NCBI RefSeq assembly: GCF_022179405.1
Contig: NZ_BPQT01000040.1
Span: forward strand, 51,118-115,117
Direction: 5' to 3'
DNA length: 64,000 nt
Source of the DNA: Methylobacterium marchantiae
GTDB lineage: Bacteria > Pseudomonadota > Alphaproteobacteria > Rhizobiales > Beijerinckiaceae
Position numbers and translations under genes: made by a program. A model generated the notes under the pieces. The model did no database searches, was not told the DNA's origin, and was given only the letters and a program-made list of their open reading frames with translations. Of the stretch, positions 8,868 to 16,908 are shown in pieces (position 1 is the stretch's first letter; the number at the start of each line of letters is the position of its first letter).

Positions 8868-9830
8868 TCAATCGAAGGGGCCGTCGAGCGCGGCGAGGCC
8901 GAAGCCGCCGCGGCCGACCTCGTTGCCGAGATAGGCGAGGTAGACCTGGCCATCGACGGCGAAGACGTGGGGGTAGCTGATCATCTGCGCATCCCAGCCC
9001 TCGTCCGATACGTCGATGCCGCAGCGGGCGTCGTCGCGGGTCCAGTGGAGGAGATCCGTGCTCCAGGCGTAGCCGATCCGGTAGCCGCGCTCATGGCTGC
9101 GAAAGCCGGCGCTGTAGCGGTAGCAGAAATGCATGTGGTAGCGCCCGCCCGCCTCGAAGACGTCGGGGCTCGCCTGGGCTTCGTCCGCCTCGATCCGCGG
9201 CGGGATCAGGTCGCGGTTCGCCTTCGTCCAGGACAGGCCGTCGGGCGAGGTCGCCATCCGTATCCGGTAGACCGGCTCCGGACGGCCGTCGACCATCTTC
9301 CACGAGCGGCCTGCAATGTAGAACAGGTACCAGGCATCGCCGAAGCGCCGCACCTTCGGTCCGCTCATGACGAAAGGCTCGTCCGGCGAGTAGGGCAGGA
9401 TCGGGCCGGGTCCCAGGCGTTCGAAGCGGCGGCCGCCATCGCGGCTCACGGCGCAGCCGATCGCCGTGTTGAAGGGAACCGAGACGCAGCGCGTCCATCC
9501 CGCGTAATAGGCGCGGACCTCCGATCCCGTCCGGATGACCGAGACGGGATAGGTCCCGAACTCGTCGAACGTGCCGGTGCCGCCGAGCGGCAGGATCGGT
9601 TCGTCCGCTACGCCGCGGATCTTGAACAGGTCGCTCCGGTCGAGATCGACATAGGCGCTGTAGCTCACGTACCGGCCGTCGGCATCGGGATCCGGCCGGC
9701 AGGAGAAGTACATCCTCACGACGTCGTCGCAGACGAGGGCGCAGGGCGCCTGTGCGAAGGATCTCAGCCAGGGCCTGCCGCCGACGGCCGCGGGATCGAA
9801 GACGCGTCCGAGTTTGCGCCAGCGGGGCAA
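8868..9830 (-). CDS. Beta-propeller glycosidase-like protein (GH43/GH130 style), copy 1
   Basis: 320 residues beginning MPRWRKLGRVFDP. The start is TTG 9830: AGGAGG lies at 9838-9843 with a seven-base spacer, an ideal ribosome site, and the first residues align with the start of the paralogue (HWKKLGQIFDP). The start lies inside the 3' end of the WbqC-like gene, a 67-base overlap. Blade motifs include VSRDGGRRFERLG, TSPDGLSWTKAN and WSTDLLHWTRDD. No signal peptide. The two copies have diverged well apart, so the duplication is old and both are probably used. Confidence 0.75.
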   Translation of the reverse strand: MPRWRKLGRVFDPAAVGGRPWLRSFAQAPCALVCDDVVRMYFSCRPDPDADGRYVSYSAYVDLDRSDLFKIRGVADEPILPLGGTGTFDEFGTYPVSVIRTGSEVRAYYAGWTRCVSVPFNTAIGCAVSRDGGRRFERLGPGPILPYSPDEPFVMSGPKVRRFGDAWYLFYIAGRSWKMVDGRPEPVYRIRMATSPDGLSWTKANRDLIPPRIEADEAQASPDVFEAGGRYHMHFCYRYSAGFRSHERGYRIGYAWSTDLLHWTRDDARCGIDVSDEGWDAQMISYPHVFAVDGQVYLAYLGNEVGRGGFGLAALDGPFD

Positions 9831-10591
9831 AGGCTGTCCTCCTTCTCGATGAGGTCGTAGCCGTCCGTCAGCATGGTCCGGAGCGACGCGCGCGGGTTGA
9901 ACATCAGGACGTCGAGGATCGACAGCCACGGGACGAAGGGATGCCCGGCCTGACCATAGGCGAAGGGCCGGCTGCGCAGGAAGCGCAGGGAGATCCCGCG
10001 TTGGGCGAAGGCGGCGGGATCGTAGAGCGTCGTGCCGCCGATCGGGTTGATGTAGGTGGAAGCCCCCAGCCGCTCGCAGATGTCGAGCACGCGATCCTGC
10101 CGGCGCAGCTCCGTGCCGCCTTCGATCTCCGATGCGATGCGGATCGGCGTGTCGATCGCCAGATGCGCGCAGGTCCGGACGAGGGCATATCTCAGGTGAT
10201 CGAAGAGATTGTCGCCCTCGAAGCGCAGGACCGCCTCGACCAGGGGCATCGTCTCGTCGAAGGACGGCGCGCGTCGGTAGGCCTGCGCGATCTGGGCGCA
10301 GAGCCTGTCGGGAGCGTAGCTCGCCGCGACCCGCCGCTCGCGGATGTCGAGTTCGTCGCGATCCTTCTCCAGGGGCAGGGTGAAGACGATGGGCTCGCCG
10401 TCGCGCAGGAAGCGGTTGCGGTTGATCCAGCCCTTCTTGGTGTATTTCACCGTATCGTAGATCACGAAGACATCGACGGCCGCGATCAGCTGGAAGTAGC
10501 CGATATAGGGAAGCAGGTAGGGCTGCATGATCGCCACGGCGGGCGAGCCACCGGTGGCGCAACCCTTGGCGCAACCCGTGGCGGACGTCAT
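9764..10591 (-). CDS. WbqC-like family protein
   Basis: 275 residues from ATG 10591, in an ATGA overlap with the aminotransferase gene. After a short head it reads VAIMQPYLLPYIGYFQLI with VFVIYDTVKYTKKGWINRN, the conserved opening of the WbqC family (found in O-antigen, capsule and flagellar glycan loci). Members are thought to take part in modifying amino-sugars, but the reaction is not settled. The C-terminal 20 or so residues overlap the next gene and look unconstrained. Context (aminotransferase before, glycosidase-like genes after) supports a role in building a rare sugar. Confidence 0.85.
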   Translation of the reverse strand: MTSATGCAKGCATGGSPAVAIMQPYLLPYIGYFQLIAAVDVFVIYDTVKYTKKGWINRNRFLRDGEPIVFTLPLEKDRDELDIRERRVAASYAPDRLCAQIAQAYRRAPSFDETMPLVEAVLRFEGDNLFDHLRYALVRTCAHLAIDTPIRIASEIEGGTELRRQDRVLDICERLGASTYINPIGGTTLYDPAAFAQRGISLRFLRSRPFAYGQAGHPFVPWLSILDVLMFNPRASLRTMLTDGYDLIEKEDSLCPAGANSDASSIPRPSAAGPG

Positions 10592-11889
10592 GGATTCGCG
10601 ATCCGCCGGATGATGCGCGCGACGATCGCCTCGTCGAGATCCGGATAGATCGGGAGGCACAGCACGGACTCGGCCGCCGCGGCCGCCACGGGAAGGTGCT
10701 CCCGCCGGGCCGAGGGGAGGGTCCGATACATCGGATATTCCGAGATGAGGGGATAGAAATAGCGCCGCGGATGGATGCCGTCGCGCTTCAGCGCCTCGTT
10801 CAGCGCGTCGCGGCTGATCGGGTAATCGGGGCCGAGAAGGATCGGGAAATACGCGTAGTTGGCGGTATCCTCCCCGCTATCCTCCAGGCAGCGCACGCCG
10901 CGAACCTGGCGCAGCCCCTCCCGATAGGCCGCGTCGATGGCCTGCCGCCGCGCATGTGCCGCATCGACATAGTTGAGCTGCACGAGGCCCAGCGCCGCGT
11001 TCATCTCGCTCATCTTGCCGTTGAGGCCGACATCCACCACCGATGTCTCGCCATCGTGACCGAAGTTCTTCAGCTTGTCGATCTGATCTTTCCGGGCCGG
11101 ATCGGCACAGATGATGGCGCCCCCCTCGAAGGTGTTGAACACCTTGGTGGCGTGGAAACTCAGGACCGACAGATCGCCGTAATTCAGGACGCTGCGGCCC
11201 TTGCGGCGCACGCCGAAGGCATGGGCCGCGTCGTAGATCACCTTGAGCCGGTGCCGGCGGGCGATCGCGTCGATCGCCTCGACGTCGCAGGGATGCCCGT
11301 AGCAATGGACGGGCAGGATCGCGCTCGTGCGCGGCGTGATGGCGTCTTCGATCCGGGCCGGATCGAGGTTCAGTGTCCGTGGGTCCACGTCGACGAAGAC
11401 GGGGGTTAGGCCGCTCCAGAGCAGGGCGTGGGAGGTCGCGACGAAGGAATACGGGGTCGTGATCACCTCGCCGGACAATCCCAGCGACCGCAAACCCACG
11501 ATCAGCGCAGTGGTCGCGTTGTTGCACAGGGCGACCTGGGGGACGCCGAGATGGTCCCTGAGGCGCCCTTCGAGCTCTCGGTGATAGGGGCCGCCATTGG
11601 TCAGCACCCGCGTCTGCCAAATGCGTCGCAGAAGCGGTTCGACCTCGTCGAACGGTGGCAGGAAGGGGCGCGTCACGAAGATCGGTTCGCCCGCCGTCGT
11701 CTCGCTGGCGCCGTCGCTCACCGGATTGTCCGCCGCGGCGGAAGATTCCGCGGACGTGTCGAGGATGCGTGCGAATTCCTGCTCGAGCCGCCGGAGGGTC
11801 GCCAGGGCCGGGTCGATCGGCGCGCCCTGCGAAGCCGGCTCGGAGGTGCCGTCGGGATCGGGGGCGGAATTATGCGGCGCGGCTTGCAT
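10588..11889 (-). CDS. DegT/DnrJ/EryC1/StrS family PLP-dependent sugar aminotransferase
   Basis: About 433 residues. The first 75 are low-complexity, then the aminotransferase fold follows, with ITTPYSFVATSHALLWSGL, the VIYDAAHAFG pair of cofactor-binding residues (Asp, His) and the PLP lysine in LSFHATKVFNTFEGG. The product transfers an amino group to a nucleotide-linked keto-sugar. ATG 11889 is chosen because GGAGG lies 10 bases upstream; ATG 11931 is also in frame. The start overlaps the upstream glycosyltransferase gene by 20 bases. This is the step that would make an amino-sugar for the GNAT to acylate. Confidence 0.9.
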   Translation of the reverse strand: MQAAPHNSAPDPDGTSEPASQGAPIDPALATLRRLEQEFARILDTSAESSAAADNPVSDGASETTAGEPIFVTRPFLPPFDEVEPLLRRIWQTRVLTNGGPYHRELEGRLRDHLGVPQVALCNNATTALIVGLRSLGLSGEVITTPYSFVATSHALLWSGLTPVFVDVDPRTLNLDPARIEDAITPRTSAILPVHCYGHPCDVEAIDAIARRHRLKVIYDAAHAFGVRRKGRSVLNYGDLSVLSFHATKVFNTFEGGAIICADPARKDQIDKLKNFGHDGETSVVDVGLNGKMSEMNAALGLVQLNYVDAAHARRQAIDAAYREGLRQVRGVRCLEDSGEDTANYAYFPILLGPDYPISRDALNEALKRDGIHPRRYFYPLISEYPMYRTLPSARREHLPVAAAAAESVLCLPIYPDLDEAIVARIIRRIANP

Positions 11890-14023
11890 CGACCCAACGC
11901 CTCCACATGGCGCGGAAGGCCTCGCCGACATCGGCGGCCAGGCGCGCGTGATTCATGAGAGGGCTGGCGAGCATGCGCTCGCGCAGTCCCGACCGGATAT
12001 CCCGCAATCTATCGGGATCCCGTGCGAGGGCCAGCGCGCAGGCGGCATAGGCCTCCGGGGTCTCGGCGGCCAATTCCGCGAGCCCGACGGCCGTCAGGAC
12101 GGCCACCCCCGTGCGCGCGACCGCGCTCTCGCCCTGCAGGGCGATGAAGGGGACGCCCATGTAGAGCGTGTCGCAGCTCGTGGTTCCGCCATTGTAGGGG
12201 AAGGAATCGAGGGCGATGTCGATCTGGTGATAGAGCTCGAAATAGCCCTTCGAGACACGCGGATGCAGGCGCACCCGATCGAGCGGCAATCCGGCCCTCG
12301 CGAGGCGCTCCTCGACCTGCGCCAGAATGTCCGGCTCGCCGACATCGGCGACGACCATGAAGAGGCGCGCATCGGGAAGCGCCTGGAGCATGCCGGCCCA
12401 TGTCTCCAGGGCCCGGTCGCTGATCTTCTCGAAGCGGTTCAGGACCCCGAAGGTGACGTAGCCGTTGTCCTCGAAGGGCGGGCGGTCACGGACCGCGGGA
12501 ACGTCGCCCCGCATCTGGTAGGTCGCCGACACACCCGGCAACCGCCACACATTCTCTGTGTGCAGGGCCTCCGACCGGCCGGGCAGGTCGTGCACGCCGT
12601 CGGTGAGACGGTAGTCGATGGCGCGCAGGCCCGTCGATGCGGGATGACCGATCCAGGTGACCTGAACCGGTGCCGGCTTGCGTGCGAAGATCAGCAGCCT
12701 GTGGCCGGAACTGTGGCCCGACAGATCGACGAGAATGTCGATCGCGTCCGCCTCGATGAGATCCGCGGCCGCGTCGTCGCCCAGGCCGGAGATGTTGTGC
12801 CAGCCATCGAACAGCGTGCCGAGGCGCGCCGACACCTCGTCCTCGTGAGAGTGGGTCATGTAGGCGCGGACATCCATCGATGACCGGTCCAGATGTTCCA
12901 GGAAGGGTTCGATGAACCGGGCGACGGCATGCGTGCAGAAGTCGCCGGAGACGAAGCCGATCCGCAGCCGCCGCTCGGGGTCCCGGTCATGCGCGAACGG
13001 GCGCCGCCGCAGGAGGGGGTCGGCGAAGAGGGTGCCGAAGATCCGGGCGTCGGAGGCGTAGTCGGCGGCCGGAACGGCCTCGGCATAGAGCTTCGCGAAC
13101 AGCCGGTTGGAATAGGCGATGACGTTGAGGGGCTGGAGAGCGAGGGCGCGGTCGAAGCTCCCGATCGCCTCGGCCAGGTGGCCGAGGCTCTTCAGGCTGC
13201 AGCCGAGATTGATGTGGGCGCCGACGCAGCCGGGATCGAGCGCGATGGCCTGCTGCGCATGGCTCATCGCCAGGCCATGTCGCGAGACCCGCTGGAGCAC
13301 GCCGGAGAGGTTCGAATGCGCGATGGCGAGATTCGGAGCGAGGCCGATCGACTTCTCCAGCGCCCAGACGGCACCGCCGTTGTCGCCCATCGTGATCAGG
13401 AGTGCGCCGAGGCTGGCGAAATAGACGGCGTTGTCCGGCTCCCGGTCGATCACGATGCTGAAGAGATCGAACGATTGCTGCAGGCGGCCGGTCTGCGCGG
13501 CGACGGCGGCCGCGAGATAGATCGCGCCGGAATGCGTCTCGTCGAGGGAGAGGACGAGATCCGACAGGGCCTCCGAGGCGGTGAAATCGCCTTCCTTGAG
13601 GCGGGCCTGCGCCAGGGAGAAGGCGTGATCGACGACGTCCTTGAGGGTCGCTCGCGATTCGTCGTCGGACACGCCTCGGTCGCGGAAGCTATCCATCAGG
13701 GAACGTGCTTCTCCGATACGGCCGACCTCCAGAAGCGCGCCGGCGAGGGCGAACCAGTGGGCGGGCCGTTCGGGAGCGGCCCGGAGGGCGGCGACGAAAT
13801 GCGGGATCGCCGGCCCGGGACCATCGACCTTACAGGTCAGGACGCCGAGCTGGTAATGCGCACCCGCATCGCCCGGTACCCGTTCGAGGGCGAGCTGAAG
13901 GTTGCGGTTCGCCTTGTCGAAGCGGCCGGCCGCGAGATGCGTGGCCGCCTTGGCGAGATAGCGGCCCACGGGTTCCATGGCGCGAGGGCGCTCGACCGTG
14001 CGCATTCTGCGATGTTCGAGCAT
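11870..14023 (-). CDS. TPR-containing O-linked GlcNAc transferase-like glycosyltransferase (GT41/SPINDLY family)
   Basis: 717 residues. The N-terminal half (about 20-330) is a run of tetratricopeptide repeats (AHYQLGVLT, AHSNLSGVLQRV, AHINLGCSLKSLG). The C-terminal half is a GT41 domain: RIGFVSGDFCTHAVARF, ILVDLSGHSSGHRLLIF, VTWIGHPASTGLRAIDYRL and LDSFPYNGGTTSCDTLYMG are typical of bacterial SPINDLY proteins. The enzyme is expected to put a sugar on Ser/Thr of target proteins in the cytoplasm, with the repeats binding the target. ATG 14023 follows GAAGGGACGG. It heads the operon; 233 non-coding bases upstream should hold the promoter. Confidence 0.9.
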   Translation of the reverse strand: MLEHRRMRTVERPRAMEPVGRYLAKAATHLAAGRFDKANRNLQLALERVPGDAGAHYQLGVLTCKVDGPGPAIPHFVAALRAAPERPAHWFALAGALLEVGRIGEARSLMDSFRDRGVSDDESRATLKDVVDHAFSLAQARLKEGDFTASEALSDLVLSLDETHSGAIYLAAAVAAQTGRLQQSFDLFSIVIDREPDNAVYFASLGALLITMGDNGGAVWALEKSIGLAPNLAIAHSNLSGVLQRVSRHGLAMSHAQQAIALDPGCVGAHINLGCSLKSLGHLAEAIGSFDRALALQPLNVIAYSNRLFAKLYAEAVPAADYASDARIFGTLFADPLLRRRPFAHDRDPERRLRIGFVSGDFCTHAVARFIEPFLEHLDRSSMDVRAYMTHSHEDEVSARLGTLFDGWHNISGLGDDAAADLIEADAIDILVDLSGHSSGHRLLIFARKPAPVQVTWIGHPASTGLRAIDYRLTDGVHDLPGRSEALHTENVWRLPGVSATYQMRGDVPAVRDRPPFEDNGYVTFGVLNRFEKISDRALETWAGMLQALPDARLFMVVADVGEPDILAQVEERLARAGLPLDRVRLHPRVSKGYFELYHQIDIALDSFPYNGGTTSCDTLYMGVPFIALQGESAVARTGVAVLTAVGLAELAAETPEAYAACALALARDPDRLRDIRSGLRERMLASPLMNHARLAADVGEAFRAMWRRWVDASRAA

Positions 14024-14256
14024 ATCCGTCCCTTCACATGGAGAAAGGTTACGAACATCACGGTTAAGAGGTCGTTAATGCGTGACCATCAGTGCAGACC
14101 CGATCAAACCACCGTCGTGACACGAACAATTCTTCGTAACGCCGTGAACGATCGGCACGCAACTTGGCCGTGGTCGAGACGCCGCCGGCTCCGATGCGGC
14201 GCGGCCCGCCTGGTCCATCGCGCCGGAGCGGCAGGCCGCTCCCGCGCCGGCGGCGC

Positions 14257-15300
14257 TCAGCGCACGCGCGGAAACACCTGCTCGGCGAAGCGCCGCATCT
14301 CGGCCTCGAAGGGCTGGAACTGCAGCATGAACAGGTCGATGCCGGCGGCGTGGAAGGCGCGGATGCGCGCGGCGACCGTCTCGTAGCTGCCGACGAGCCC
14401 CGCCGCCGTGCCGCCATTGGTGCCCACATGGCGCGAGGCGGCGGCGTCGGTCTTGGCGAACATCACGCTCGCCGCATCGGTGCGCGATCGCGTGTCGGCC
14501 CGCAGGGCCTCGTCGCGATGAGCGAGACCGAGGAGACGGGCATGCTCGGCCTCGGCCTCGTCGTCCGTCTCGCGGGCGACGACGAAGGCCGAGAGGCCGT
14601 AGCGCAGGGGCGCGTTGGCGGCGGGACGGCGCACGACGTCGGCGATCAGCGCCGCGACATCGTCTAGGGGCTGACCGTTGATGAACCAGACATCGGCCCG
14701 CTCGGCCGCGAGGGCGCGGGCCGGCTCGGATTCGCCGCCGAGATAGATCGTCGGACGCGGCCGGAAGGTCCCCGCCGGCCGCAACCGGTAATCCTCCATC
14801 CGGAAGTGCCGGCCCGCATGGGTGACGCGTTCGCCGCGCATCAGCCGGTCGACGAGGCCGATCCATTCGGCGCCGTAGGCGTAGCGGTCGTCATGGGCCG
14901 GGAAGGGCAGGCCGGCCCGCTCGAACTCCGCCCGGTTCCAGGCATTGACGAGGTTGAGGGCGAACCGCCCCTGCGCAATGTGCTCGATCTGCAGCGCCAT
15001 CTTGGCGAGGACGGCCGGGTGGTAGAGCCCCGGCTTGATCGCCGCGATGATCTCGATTCGCCGGGTGAGGGCCGCCAGCGCCGCCGAGGCCGTCCAGGCT
15101 TCCAGCTGGTCGCGCGCGTCGTCATAGGGGTTGGCGGTATGCTGGGCGACGAGGACCGAATCGAAGCCCAAAGCCTCCGCCTCCAGGACCAGGGCGCGGT
15201 TGCGCGCCCAGCTGGCGTCGTCGGGCTCGTCCGGATCGTGATGGGAGGCGCGCGAGCCGTGGACGGCGGCCCAGATCCCGAAGCGGGGTGCATGGCTCAT
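14257..15300 (-). CDS. LLM-class flavin-dependent monooxygenase (SsuD/SfnG-like)
   Basis: 347 residues with the bacterial luciferase-like fold. Visible family motifs are FDSVLVAQHTANPYDD, IEIIAAIKPGLYHPAVLAKM, GRFALNLVNAWNRAEFERAG and IYLGGESEPARALAAERAD, a pattern seen in alkanesulfonate and dimethylsulfone monooxygenases that use reduced flavin from a partner reductase. It starts two bases after the stop of the sulfonate-type binding protein, so the two form an operon for scavenging organic sulfur. No flavin reductase is in view. Distinguishing SsuD from SfnG needs a phylogeny. Confidence 0.85.
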   Translation of the reverse strand: MSHAPRFGIWAAVHGSRASHHDPDEPDDASWARNRALVLEAEALGFDSVLVAQHTANPYDDARDQLEAWTASAALAALTRRIEIIAAIKPGLYHPAVLAKMALQIEHIAQGRFALNLVNAWNRAEFERAGLPFPAHDDRYAYGAEWIGLVDRLMRGERVTHAGRHFRMEDYRLRPAGTFRPRPTIYLGGESEPARALAAERADVWFINGQPLDDVAALIADVVRRPAANAPLRYGLSAFVVARETDDEAEAEHARLLGLAHRDEALRADTRSRTDAASVMFAKTDAAASRHVGTNGGTAAGLVGSYETVAARIRAFHAAGIDLFMLQFQPFEAEMRRFAEQVFPRVR

Positions 15301-15302
15301 GG

Positions 15303-16280
15303 TCAGCCCGCCCGCTCCACGGAAGGCTGCCAGATCCTCACCGAGGTCGCGTCGAGCTTGCGCGGGATCAGCTTGGCCTCGAGGAACGTGTCGGCGATGT
15401 CCTGCTGCTCGCCGAGTTCCGCGCGCAGGACCGGCGTGACCGCGTAGGTCCGGCGCCGGTTCACCGTGGCGACGACGTCCGGCGACAGGTCGCCCCAGAT
15501 CGGGGCCAGCAAGGCCGCCGCCGCCTCGGGCTCCGCCTTCACCCAGCGGCCCGCCTCCACCAGGGCGTCGTAGACCGTGGCGACCACCTTCGGGTTCTCG
15601 GCAACGAAACTGTCGTTGGCGAGGTAGTAGCGATGGTAGCTCGACAGGCCGGTGGCGTCGGCCAGCACCCGCACCGGGCGCTTGGACTGCGCGATGGCGA
15701 GGAAGGGGTCCCAGATCACCCAGGCATCGAGACTGCCCTGGCCGAAGGCGGCGAGGCCTTCCGGTGCCTGGAGATAGGCCGGCTTGATGTCGGAGAAGCC
15801 GAGACCCGCATTCTTCAGGGCCGCCGCCAGGATGAAATGGCAGCCGGAGCCGCGCGACACGCCGACCGTGCGCCCTTTCAGATCGGCGATGGTGCGGATC
15901 GGCGAGTCCGCCGGCACGATGATCGCCTCGGCCGAAGGCGCGCCGACCTCGCGGGCGTAAAAGGTGAGCGGCGCGTCGGCGGCCTGGGTGAAGATCGGCA
16001 CCGCATCGGCGACATCCGCGTGGAGATCGACCGCACCGGCATTCATCGGCTCGATCACGCTGGTGAACAGGTGCCAGGACGGCGCGAATCCGAGCGGCTT
16101 CAGGCGCTCGTCGAGCGTCCCCTTCGTCTTCAGGATGGTGAGCAGGGTCGAGGACCGCTGATAGCTCAGGCGGACGACGCGCTCGGCGGCGTGGAGCGCC
16201 GGCATGCCGAGGGGGAGGGCGGCCGCGACGGCGGCGCCCGCTCTCAGCAGGCGGCGTCGGGACAGCAGGTCGTCGGTCAT
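15303..16280 (-). CDS. Aliphatic sulfonate-type ABC transporter substrate-binding protein (SsuA-like)
   Basis: 325 residues with an N-terminal twin-arginine-like signal (LSRRRLLRAGAAVAAALP, cleavage after ALHA). The mature part shows SsuA features: FTSVIEPMNAGAVDLHADVADAVPIF, then GRTVGVSRGSGCHFIL and LDAWVIWDPFLA. It should bind a sulfonate or similar sulfur compound in the periplasm. The usual ssuB and ssuC transporter genes are not next to it, so it either works with a transporter encoded elsewhere or the locus has been split. Confidence 0.85.
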   Translation of the reverse strand: MTDDLLSRRRLLRAGAAVAAALPLGMPALHAAERVVRLSYQRSSTLLTILKTKGTLDERLKPLGFAPSWHLFTSVIEPMNAGAVDLHADVADAVPIFTQAADAPLTFYAREVGAPSAEAIIVPADSPIRTIADLKGRTVGVSRGSGCHFILAAALKNAGLGFSDIKPAYLQAPEGLAAFGQGSLDAWVIWDPFLAIAQSKRPVRVLADATGLSSYHRYYLANDSFVAENPKVVATVYDALVEAGRWVKAEPEAAAALLAPIWGDLSPDVVATVNRRRTYAVTPVLRAELGEQQDIADTFLEAKLIPRKLDATSVRIWQPSVERAG

Positions 16281-16362
16281 GGTCGTCTCCCGAGCCGCGA
16301 GCGGCCCGCTTTCAGGATGAAATCGTCGGGCAGGATGGGATCGTCGGGAATTCGGCCGCGGG

Positions 16363-16632
16363 TCAGGCGGCGGCGTAGCTGAGATAGGCGACCATCATCT
16401 CGGCCACGGCCCGGTGGGCGTAGTCGGAGACGCTCTCGCCGCCATCCACCGGGAAGGCCTCGACGACGCGGCGCCCGCCGAGCACTTCGGACAGTTCCTC
16501 GGGCATCAGCCCGTTCTCGATGGCCGCGGCCACCGCCGCCCCGCCATAGGCGCGGCGGAAGTGCCTCTGCGCGATGGCGCCCGCGAAGGCCCCGGAGCCA
16601 GCCGTTTCAAATCTCGCGTCGTGATAACCCAT
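16363..16632 (-). CDS. Small conserved-looking hypothetical protein
   Basis: About 89 residues from ATG 16632 (GGGG about nine bases upstream); the frame is also open to ATG 16674. It has no signal peptide or membrane segment. The sequence (GAIAQRHFRRAYGGAAVAAAIENGLMPEELSEVLGG) reads as a compact helical protein. It lies upstream of the sulfonate genes on the same strand, separated by 82 bases. I do not recognise the family; the low content of obvious shadow-ORF residues makes it a plausible real gene. Confidence 0.5.
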   Translation of the reverse strand: MGYHDARFETAGSGAFAGAIAQRHFRRAYGGAAVAAAIENGLMPEELSEVLGGRRVVEAFPVDGGESVSDYAHRAVAEMMVAYLSYAAA

Positions 16633-16908
16633 GACCGTGAACCCCATTCGCCAGAAACGTCCCATGATGAGCACCGCCGAGATCGGCGGGACATGTCGGG
16701 TCGCAGCAGCGAATGTGTTCGGGATAGAGGATCTTCATTTCGCCCTCGCATCGGCGACAGGCCGATAGACTTGATGACGAGCGAGACTATAGGCGCACAC
16801 GCACGAAATGTGCTTCCAAATGTCATGCTTTCGGAAGGCGGGACCTCTCGCCGACGCCGCCGTTCGGAAAAGTTCCTGATCCCGGCGCTCGCCGCCGCCG
16901 CGGCGGCG

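Noticed and set aside
8868-10574. A 568-residue frame extending copy 1 of the beta-propeller protein through the WbqC-like gene.
   Set aside because: The N-terminal 250 residues are a shadow of WbqC; TTG 9830 has an ideal ribosome site and aligns with the paralogue.
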